From Sphingopyxis sp. H073 (GTDB taxonomy: Bacteria > Pseudomonadota > Alphaproteobacteria > Sphingomonadales > Sphingomonadaceae): a DNA stretch of 64,000 nt. Below, one piece after another: positions 9,606 through 16,627 of this stretch (position 1 is the first letter of the stretch; every line of letters starts with the position of its first letter). The stretch lies in the NCBI RefSeq assembly GCF_001468395.1, contig NZ_LNSG01000006.1, positions 226,001 through 290,000 on the forward strand. The letters are read 5' to 3'. Position numbers and translations under genes: made by a program. The notes beneath the pieces were generated by a model. It searched no databases. It had not been told where the DNA came from and was given only the letters and a program-made list of their open reading frames with translations.

Positions 9606-10178
9606 ATGGACAAATTTTTCGGTAATCTGCACGCCGTACTCGGCGCAGGCCTCGTACTTGCGATCATCCTGATGCTCGGTCTCAACGGCCAGAATTTCGA
9701 GGACGGGATCGCCGCGGGCAACGCGATCCTGCGCTGGCTGCACACCTTCTTCGGCATATTGTGGATCGGGCTGCTCTATTATTTCAACTTCGTGCAGATC
9801 CCGACGATGCCCAAGATCCCGGCCGAACTGAAACCCGCGGTGGGCAAGCATATCGCCCCGGCGGCGCTTTTCTGGTTCCGTTGGGCAGCACTGATCACGG
9901 TGCTGTTGGGACTCGCCATCGCTTTCCACGCCAAATATGCAATCCCGGCGCTGAGCTTCCAGGATCCGTACAAGCTGATCGGCGCGGGCATGTGGCTGGG
10001 CCTGATCATGGCGTTCAACGTCTGGTTCGTGATCTGGCCGAACCAGAAGAAGGCCCTCGGCATCGTCGAAGCCGACGATGCGACCAAGGCGGCCTCGGCC
10101 AAGACCGCGATGATCTTTTCGCGGACCAACACTTTGCTGTCGATCCCGATGCTCTATGCGATGGTGAACTTCAGCTGA
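9606..10178 (+). CDS. PuuD-type (urate oxidase N-terminal) membrane protein
   Basis: 190-residue integral membrane protein resembling the membrane half of PuuD urate hydroxylases (Urate_ox_N family). Four to five hydrophobic segments are visible, with the conserved RWLHTFFGILWIGLLYYFNF, MPKIPAELKP and FNVWFVIWPNQKK stretches. The cytochrome c domain present in full-length PuuD is absent, and no purine-degradation gene is nearby, so urate oxidation is doubtful. Ribosome site GGAGGGG lies upstream of the ATG. The family assignment is from memory of the motif pattern. Confidence 0.72.
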   Translation: MDKFFGNLHAVLGAGLVLAIILMLGLNGQNFEDGIAAGNAILRWLHTFFGILWIGLLYYFNFVQIPTMPKIPAELKPAVGKHIAPAALFWFRWAALITVLLGLAIAFHAKYAIPALSFQDPYKLIGAGMWLGLIMAFNVWFVIWPNQKKALGIVEADDATKAASAKTAMIFSRTNTLLSIPMLYAMVNFS

Positions 10179-10187
10179 TGTGACGAT

Positions 10188-10372
10188 CCTCCCTGTCGCG
10201 CAGCGATGGGGAGGTGGCAGCCCCCTTCGACTGCCTGCCTGCGGCAGTCGCTCAGGATAAACTGCGCCTTCGGCGCAGGGCTGACGGAGGGGCGATGGCG
10301 CACCGTCGCGGCCCCTCCACCACTGCTTCGCAGCGGTCCCCCTCCCCATGGCTTCGCCACGGGGAGGATTTA
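10188..10372. repeat. Palindromic repeat family D, copy 1, with a nested insertion
   Basis: Long inverted repeat. The left arm has CGCAGCGATGGGGAGGTGG and the right arm has CCCCCTCCCCATGGCTTCGC. The same element at 54632 is about 50 bases shorter. The extra bases here (roughly 10221-10275) begin CCTTCGACTGCCTG and contain GCTCAGGATAAACTG, as if a second small repeat inserted. It lies between two convergent genes. Confidence 0.85.
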
Positions 10373-10373
10373 C

Positions 10374-10928
10374 TTACCCTTCCACCGCCGCCTTGTGCAT
10401 GCGGCCGTTGTGCACATAGTGCGCGACGCCCATCTGCATCCCCGCGGCCTGCGCATCGTCGATATCACGCACACGCCGCGCGGGCGATCCGGCCCAGAGC
10501 TCGCGGCCGGGAATCTCCTTGTGCTCGGTGAGCAACGCGCCCGCCGCAAGCATCGCGTCGCTGCCGATCACGCAACCGTTCATCACCGTCGCCTTGAGCC
10601 CGACGAAGGCGCGATCCGCCAATGTGCAGCCATGCACCATCGCCAGATGGCCGATCAGCACATCCTCGCCGATGATCGTGGGGTACCCCTCGGGCCGGTG
10701 CGGCATCGGACCGTCGCAATGCACGACGCTGCCGTCCTGGATATTCGAGCGCGCGCCGACGACGATATGGCTGACATCGGCGCGCAGCACGCAATTGTAC
10801 CAGATGCTGACGTCGGGGCCGATCGTCACGTCGCCGATGATCCGGCATCCCGGCGCGATGAAGGCGCTGGGGTCGATCTGCGGCGCCTTGCCGTTCACGG
10901 CGATGATGCTGACGTCTTTATAGGTCAT
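10374..10928 (-). CDS. Gamma-carbonic-anhydrase-like protein (left-handed beta-helix)
   Basis: 184-residue member of the YrdA/PaaY/CaiE gamma-carbonic-anhydrase-like family, a trimeric left-handed beta-helix of hexapeptide repeats. Metal ligands are visible as the His in the ADVSH, GHLAMVHG segments, and the family's RADVS, NIQDGSVVH and GHLAMVHGC motifs are clear. True carbonic anhydrase activity varies in this family. The ATG at 10928 overlaps the stop of the upstream gene by 4 bases, making it the last of the hemB-acetyltransferase-membrane protein run. Confidence 0.9.
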   Translation of the reverse strand: MTYKDVSIIAVNGKAPQIDPSAFIAPGCRIIGDVTIGPDVSIWYNCVLRADVSHIVVGARSNIQDGSVVHCDGPMPHRPEGYPTIIGEDVLIGHLAMVHGCTLADRAFVGLKATVMNGCVIGSDAMLAAGALLTEHKEIPGRELWAGSPARRVRDIDDAQAAGMQMGVAHYVHNGRMHKAAVEG

Positions 10929-13198
10929 TCGCGCCTTCCGATAAGATGGCCCCACAGCAGGACCGGCAGGGTCGAGGCATAATCGTCGGTCCAGCGCTGG
11001 AAGCCTGCCCGCCGTTCGAGCGGCACCCACACGCCGTCGGCCTCGGCCTTTTCGCGCGGCTTCAGCCCGCCCGTCAACTGCTGCAACCGCGCAGATGTTG
11101 CGGTCAGCGCGACCCAGTTCGATCCGGTCAAGGCGCCGATGTCATCGCGACCACTGAGTTCGTCGGGCCGCGTGTCCATACGGATCGCCGCGGACCAGCC
11201 GCGCGCCCGCGCCTCGGTCGACAGCACCGGCTCGAGCTCAAAGAAGCGGTTCGAGATGTGGATCAGCAGCACCCCGCCCGGCTTCAGCGCGCGCGCATAG
11301 ATGCCGATCGCCTCGGCGGTCAGCAGGTGCAGCGGGATCGCATCGGAAGAAAAGGCGTCGATCACCAATATGTCGAACTGCGCCGGCGGCAGCTTCGCGA
11401 TCTGGAGCCGCGCGTCGCCGATCACGATCGGCACGTCGGGGGCGCATTCGCTGATGAAGGTGAATTTGGACGGGTCGCGCGCGATCTTCGCCATCGCCGG
11501 GTCGATCTCGAAGATCGTCCAGCGCTGGCCGGGCTTGCGATAGCAGGACAGCGTCCCGGCACCGAGGCCGACGAGGCCGACCGATGCCGTCGGGCCCGCC
11601 AGTTCCTCCGCCCGGTCGAGCGTCAGGCCGACCCCCGACTGGTGGCCGTAATAGGTCGTCGGTTCGAGCTGGTGGGGGGCGTCGGTACGCTGCAGCCCGT
11701 GGAGCGTCGTGCCGTGCGCCAACCGGCGCTGATGTTCGGCGGGATAATCGGTGACGGTGTAGACGCCGAAATAGCTGCGCACGCGATTGCCGGTAAAGCT
11801 TTCCTGCAGCGTGCCCCAGCCGCCGACCCCCAGCATCAGCATCGCGAGCGACAGGACGAAGGCCCATCGCCAGCCGATCACGAGCAGCCCGATGACGAAG
11901 AGCAGGATCCCCCACATCGCAACCTCGCCCTCGATCCGGCCGAGCCACAAATGCACCATCTTCCAGCAAGCGAAGGCGGCGACCCCCATAAGCGCGGCGA
12001 CGATCGTCCGCGCGGTCGCGGGAGACAGCTTCGCCCATTTGTCCCAAGGGAACAAGGCCGGCAGCGGCAGCAGCATGGCGGCGGCGAGGACGAGCAACGG
12101 ATGCTCATAGACCCAGTCGAACAGCAGCGGCGCGAACAGCGCCGCGAACAAGCCGCCAAGCACGCCGCCCGCCGACATGACGAGATAGAAGAGCGTCAGG
12201 TGCTGCGTTGCGGGGCGCAGATGATAGAGATAGCCGTGCAGCGCGACCGCGACGATGAACTGCATCGCAAGCGCCGCGAGCGCGACGAGCATCGTACCCC
12301 CGCTGGTGCTGAGCAACGCCAACCCGCCGACCGACAGCAGGACCGCGGGCGCGATCGTCGTGAAAACCTGCGTCAGGCGCTCAGCGGTCGAGAAGGCGAT
12401 GACGAAGCTCAACAGGTAGAGACCGAGCGGCAGCACCCAGAGCAGCGGCATCGCGACGATGTCGGTGGTGAGATGCGTCGTCGTCGACAGCATCAGCCCC
12501 GACGGCACCGCCGCGAGCAGCAGCCAGTGGATCTGGCGGCGCAGCGTCGGGCGCGATTCGCCAGCAGTGACGCTTTCGGTCTCGTGGACCGCCTCGCCGC
12601 GCCAGCGCGCCGCGCCGCTTGCCGCGACGAGCAGCACCAGCACGCCATAGCCCGCAGTCCACAGCCAGCTCTGCGTCGCCAGCGGCATAGAGGGCTCGAC
12701 CAGCGCCGGATAGCTGATCAGCCCCGCAAAGCTGCCGAGGTTCGACGCCGCATAGAGATAATAGGGATCGCCCGCGCGCGCGTCGGCGGCGAACCAGCGC
12801 TGCATCAGCGGCGCCTGCGCCGACACCGCGAAGAAGACGGGACCGATCGAGGCGAGCAGGAGCAGCGGAACCCAAAGCGCCTCCTGCCCCGGCGCGGGCG
12901 GCGCAAGGCTCGCAATGCCGATCGGCAGCCACAGCGCCGCGACGAGGAGCAGCGCGACATGGATCGTCGCCTGCCGCCGGACCGCAAAACGGCCGAGCCA
13001 GTGCGCATAGGCATAGCCGCCGAGCAGCAGCGCCTGATAGACGAGCATCGCGCTGTTCCACACTGCGGGCGCGCCGCCGAGTTTCGGCAGCACCATGCGC
13101 GCGACCATCGGCTGGACCTGAAAGAGCAGGAAACTGCCGACGAGGATCGTCAGCACGAACAGCCAGCGGCGCGGGCTCGATGCTTCGCGGTTCGTCAT
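10925..13198 (-). CDS. Fused membrane transporter-like / spermidine synthase-like protein
   Basis: 757 residues. The first ~480 form about a dozen membrane segments, and the C-terminal ~250 form a spermidine-synthase-type, SAM-binding Rossmann domain (GLVGLGAGT, then FEIDPAM, GDARL and IDAFSSDAIP). This fused architecture is common in proteobacteria; the substrate and direction of transport are unknown. It overlaps the acetyltransferase upstream and the carbonic anhydrase downstream by 4 bases each, so the four genes are probably cotranscribed. Confidence 0.85.
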   Translation of the reverse strand: MTNREASSPRRWLFVLTILVGSFLLFQVQPMVARMVLPKLGGAPAVWNSAMLVYQALLLGGYAYAHWLGRFAVRRQATIHVALLLVAALWLPIGIASLAPPAPGQEALWVPLLLLASIGPVFFAVSAQAPLMQRWFAADARAGDPYYLYAASNLGSFAGLISYPALVEPSMPLATQSWLWTAGYGVLVLLVAASGAARWRGEAVHETESVTAGESRPTLRRQIHWLLLAAVPSGLMLSTTTHLTTDIVAMPLLWVLPLGLYLLSFVIAFSTAERLTQVFTTIAPAVLLSVGGLALLSTSGGTMLVALAALAMQFIVAVALHGYLYHLRPATQHLTLFYLVMSAGGVLGGLFAALFAPLLFDWVYEHPLLVLAAAMLLPLPALFPWDKWAKLSPATARTIVAALMGVAAFACWKMVHLWLGRIEGEVAMWGILLFVIGLLVIGWRWAFVLSLAMLMLGVGGWGTLQESFTGNRVRSYFGVYTVTDYPAEHQRRLAHGTTLHGLQRTDAPHQLEPTTYYGHQSGVGLTLDRAEELAGPTASVGLVGLGAGTLSCYRKPGQRWTIFEIDPAMAKIARDPSKFTFISECAPDVPIVIGDARLQIAKLPPAQFDILVIDAFSSDAIPLHLLTAEAIGIYARALKPGGVLLIHISNRFFELEPVLSTEARARGWSAAIRMDTRPDELSGRDDIGALTGSNWVALTATSARLQQLTGGLKPREKAEADGVWVPLERRAGFQRWTDDYASTLPVLLWGHLIGRRE

Positions 13199-13737
13199 GC
13201 TGCGGCCTTGGTCCTCGCTATCGAATAGGTGACATGCCGGCGCAGCGGATCGCCCTCCGCCAGCTTTGGATGATCGAAATCCAGCCCCGCCCGATAGGCC
13301 ATGCCGAGCCGCTCCATCACCGCGCGGCTACGCCCATTGCCTTCCCAGGTGATCGCCCAGAGGTCGTCGTCGTCGGGAAGATGCGCCAGCGCCCAGTCCG
13401 CCGCGCCGCGCGCCGCCTCGCTCGCATAGCCCGCACCCCAGGCGTCGCGCGCGAGCCGCCAGCCGAGTTCGGCCTTGCCCGCGACCGGGCCTGCGCTGCC
13501 CCGTATCACCCCGCACCAGCCGATCAGCCGCGCGTCCTCCTTGCGTTCGAGCGCCCAAAATGTGTGACCATGCTCCGCCTCGATCGCGCGGACCCGCCCG
13601 ATCAGCGCCGCCGTCTCGTCCATGTCGAGCGGCGGGCCGAGCGTCGCCATCACATCGGGATCGCTGCAAATCTGCTGGAACGGCGCGATGTCCTCGTCGC
13701 GCCACGACCGCATGATCAGTCGCGCGGTCTCGATCAT
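13195..13737 (-). CDS. GNAT acetyltransferase, RimJ/RimL-like
   Basis: 180-residue GNAT-fold acetyltransferase. It opens with the RimJ/RimL-type IETARLIMRSWRDEDIAPF and carries the acetyl-CoA loop RDAWGAGYASEAARG (an R/QxxGxG/A variant) and the late NGRSRAVMERLGM. The substrate, protein N-terminus or small molecule, cannot be deduced. It is joined by 4-base overlaps to hemB upstream and the membrane/spermidine-synthase-like gene downstream. Confidence 0.88.
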   Translation of the reverse strand: MIETARLIMRSWRDEDIAPFQQICSDPDVMATLGPPLDMDETAALIGRVRAIEAEHGHTFWALERKEDARLIGWCGVIRGSAGPVAGKAELGWRLARDAWGAGYASEAARGAADWALAHLPDDDDLWAITWEGNGRSRAVMERLGMAYRAGLDFDHPKLAEGDPLRRHVTYSIARTKAAA

Positions 13738-14732
13738 GCGCCGAGCAGCCGCGCGGCGTGCAGGGCGTGATAGGTCAGCACCCCCGACGCGCCCGCGCGG
13801 CGGAATGCAAGCAGGGTTTCGAGCACCAGCGCGTCGCGGTCGCCCGCGCCTACCGCCGCTGCCGCCTCGATCATCGCATATTCGCCCGACACCTGATAGG
13901 CATAGACCGGCACGGCGAAATGCTCCTTCACCGCGCGCACGACGTCGAGATAGGGCAGACCGGGCTTCACCATCACGCTGTCGGCACCCTCGGCGAGATC
14001 CTGCTCGACCTCGCGCAGCGCCTCCTCAACGTTCGCCGGGTCCATCTGGTAGGTCTTCTTGTCGCCCTTGAGCAGCCCGCGCGAGCCGACCGCATCGCGG
14101 AACGGGCCATAGAAGGCCGAGGCATATTTGGCCGCATAGCTCATGATCTGGACATGACCGAAACCCTCGGTCTCCAGCGCCTCGCGGATCGCGCCGACGC
14201 GGCCGTCCATCATGTCCGACGGCGCGATGATGTCGGCGCCCGCGCGCGCCTGATTCAGCGCCTGCCCGACCAGCACCTCGACCGTCTCGTCGTTGAGGAC
14301 ATAGCCCGTGTCGCCGATCAGCCCGTCCTGTCCATGGCTGGTATAGGGGTCGAGCGCGACGTCGGTGAGGACGCCGATGTCGTCGCCGAGCGCCTGCTTG
14401 ATCGCGGCGGTCGCTCGGCACATCAGATTGTCGGGGTTGAGCGCTTCGGCGCCGTCCTCGCTCCGCAGCGCGGGCTCGGTGTAGGGGAACAGCGCAAGGC
14501 ACGGGATGCCGGCGGCGGCGGCTTCCTTCGCGCGGTCGACGATCCGGTCGACCGACCAGCGCGACACGCCCGGCAGGCTCGCGATCGGCTCCTCGGCGCC
14601 GTCGCCGGGACAGACGAAGAGCGGCCAGATCAGGTTCGACGGCGTCAGGTGATGCTCGCGCACCATCGCCCGGCTCCAGCCGGTGCGGCGCGTGCGGCGG
14701 AGACGCAGGTCGGGAAAGGGGGCATGAGTCAT
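13734..14732 (-). CDS. hemB: Delta-aminolevulinic acid dehydratase (porphobilinogen synthase)
   Basis: Condenses two 5-aminolevulinate molecules to porphobilinogen in heme synthesis. 332 residues, full length. Active-site lysines are in the SYAAKYASAFYGPFRDA and MVKPGLPYLD motifs, with the DMMDGRVGAIR and YQVSGEYAMI stretches typical of the family. The metal-site region reads DVALDPYTSHGQDG, lacking the cysteine triad, as in the Mg-dependent alphaproteobacterial type. It heads a run of four genes on the minus strand. Confidence 0.97.
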   Translation of the reverse strand: MTHAPFPDLRLRRTRRTGWSRAMVREHHLTPSNLIWPLFVCPGDGAEEPIASLPGVSRWSVDRIVDRAKEAAAAGIPCLALFPYTEPALRSEDGAEALNPDNLMCRATAAIKQALGDDIGVLTDVALDPYTSHGQDGLIGDTGYVLNDETVEVLVGQALNQARAGADIIAPSDMMDGRVGAIREALETEGFGHVQIMSYAAKYASAFYGPFRDAVGSRGLLKGDKKTYQMDPANVEEALREVEQDLAEGADSVMVKPGLPYLDVVRAVKEHFAVPVYAYQVSGEYAMIEAAAAVGAGDRDALVLETLLAFRRAGASGVLTYHALHAARLLGA

Positions 14733-14793
14733 GCCGCGTGCATAGCGGCGCCGAGCCCGAGGGCAAATGGATATTGGTGCGCGCGGGGCGCGG

Positions 14794-16332
14794 TCAGATG
14801 CCGCCGCCGACCCGCTTCTCTGCGACGTCGGCGAGCGAACCGAGCTTGGGGCCCTCGGCAGGCTTCGCCACGACCGCCGACATCGCGGCGCCCGGCGCGA
14901 CCGAGGTGAGCTGGCGGATGCGCGCGCGGAAGTCGGCGAGCGCCTTGCCCTCGAGCTGCGCGCGCGTCACAAACGCGACCGACATTGGATTGACCGGGAC
15001 GCCGTTGCGATAGACCTCGTAATGGAGGTGCGGACCCGTCGACAGGCCGCTCGACCCGATATAGCCGATCACCTGCCCGCGCGAGACATGCTGGCCCGGA
15101 CGCACCGCGATACGGCTCATATGGCCATAGCCGGTGCCGAGCCCGCCGCCATGGCTGAGCTTGACATAATTGCCGAAGCCACCCGTGCGGCCGGCGATCG
15201 ACACGAAGCCGTCGCTGACGGCATAGATGGGGGCGCCATAGCCGCCCCCGAAATCGACACCGCTGTGCATCCGGCGATAGCCGAGGATCGGATGGCGGCG
15301 CATCCCGAAGGTCGAGGTCACGCGCCCATTGGTCGGGCGGACCATGCCGCCGCGCTGTTCGCCGACGCCCGATGCCTCGAACCATTGTGTGCGGCCGTCG
15401 ACAGTCCATTCGATCATCGACAGCTTCGCCTTCCCGCCGCGGACGAGACCCGCGTAGAGCAGCTTTCCGGTCTCGCTCTCGCCCGTTTCGGCGCGGCGAT
15501 GGTCGACGATGATGTCGAACTGGTCGCTCGACCGTATGTCGCTGCCGACCGAAATCTGGCGGCCGATGACGCGGAGGTACGACTGGATCACCTCGGGCGA
15601 GGCGCCTGCCGCGCGCGCCGAGCGATAGAGGCTGCCGCCGACCGTGCCGCGGATGCGCAGCGGGGTCGAATCGACCGCGATCGGGATGCGGCGCATGACG
15701 AGGCGGCCGCCCTCTCGCTCCATCTCGATCCGAAGGTCGAAGCGCGCGCGCATCGCGAGCGCGTCGACCGGGCGCGGCATGGTGCGCGCGGCGCGGCGGC
15801 CGAGGATCAGGTCGACGCGCGTGCCCGGCGCGATGTCGGCAAGCGGGACGGCGCTCGACACCTGCGCCGCGATCGCCTGCGCGTCGCCGCTGCCGACGCC
15901 CGAGCGTTCGAGCACGCGGGCGAAGCTGTCGCCTGCCCCCAGGGTTGCGGTCAATTCGATCTGCGGGCGTTCGGGGGTCTGGGCGAGCGGGCGAACGGCG
16001 TCGGTCGCCGCCATGTGGCGGCCGGTGTCGCCGCCGAATGCCAGCGGCACGATCATCTGCGCGCGGGCTTCGTTAAAATCGGCGGCGTCGAGCGCAGGCG
16101 CCCGCACCGACAGCGGCTTGACGCCGGGGAAGGTCGAAATGGCCGCGCCGCACAGCAGGGTCAGCGTCGCGAGGCCGCGCCACCAATCCTGCGAACCGAT
16201 ATCGGCGCCGAGATCGGGAACAAGGTCGAGATGCGCCAGCCGGTCGCGCCACGACAGCGGTTCGGGATCGGCGCGCACGGGGCGAAACGGAATTGCCTGC
16301 GCCATCGACAGCACGGCCGTATTGCCGGACAT
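14794..16332 (-). CDS. M23-family peptidoglycan endopeptidase
   Basis: Membrane-anchored or exported cell-wall peptidase. About 512 residues: a hydrophobic segment near residue 50 (TLTLLCGAAISTF), a middle LysM/OapA-like region (LGAGDSFARVLERSGV), and a C-terminal LytM/M23 domain. Zinc ligands are in RMHSGVDFG and HLHYEV (H-x-H), with the family's SHGGGLGTGYGHMS. The ATG at 16332 is preferred; an in-frame TTG at 16389 and an ATG at 16305 are possible, and none has a clear ribosome site. Divergent from the SUV3-like helicase. Confidence 0.9.
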   Translation of the reverse strand: MSGNTAVLSMAQAIPFRPVRADPEPLSWRDRLAHLDLVPDLGADIGSQDWWRGLATLTLLCGAAISTFPGVKPLSVRAPALDAADFNEARAQMIVPLAFGGDTGRHMAATDAVRPLAQTPERPQIELTATLGAGDSFARVLERSGVGSGDAQAIAAQVSSAVPLADIAPGTRVDLILGRRAARTMPRPVDALAMRARFDLRIEMEREGGRLVMRRIPIAVDSTPLRIRGTVGGSLYRSARAAGASPEVIQSYLRVIGRQISVGSDIRSSDQFDIIVDHRRAETGESETGKLLYAGLVRGGKAKLSMIEWTVDGRTQWFEASGVGEQRGGMVRPTNGRVTSTFGMRRHPILGYRRMHSGVDFGGGYGAPIYAVSDGFVSIAGRTGGFGNYVKLSHGGGLGTGYGHMSRIAVRPGQHVSRGQVIGYIGSSGLSTGPHLHYEVYRNGVPVNPMSVAFVTRAQLEGKALADFRARIRQLTSVAPGAAMSAVVAKPAEGPKLGSLADVAEKRVGGGI

Positions 16333-16627
16333 AACCGCAATGGGCTCGTGACCCGATATGGGTTCGTGGCGCTGGAACAAAAAATGCAACCCCCGCTCGA
16401 CGGGCCTCCCTTTGACCCGGCCGCCGAATGATCTTTTCGGCCCGCTGTCTGTAAAGAAAGGTCGTTAAAGTCAATTTAATGGCTGGGTATCGCGGGAGTC
16501 CTGCGGTGGGCCGTGGCGGCGGCGCGATGCGGTGTGTCGCGCGCGGAAAAATGCGCGCTCGCCTGCACCGTCCGACGATCGGCTGTTGCGCGGCGGGCGC
16601 GAGCGTGTCAGCGTGGCGCCAACGACA
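16333..16627. promoter_or_regulatory. Divergent intergenic region between the M23 peptidase and the helicase
   Basis: About 295 bases between divergent genes, holding presumably both promoters. The most AT-rich part is near 16450-16485. I see no repeat element and no convincing palindrome. No specific -35/-10 pair is claimed. Confidence 0.4.
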
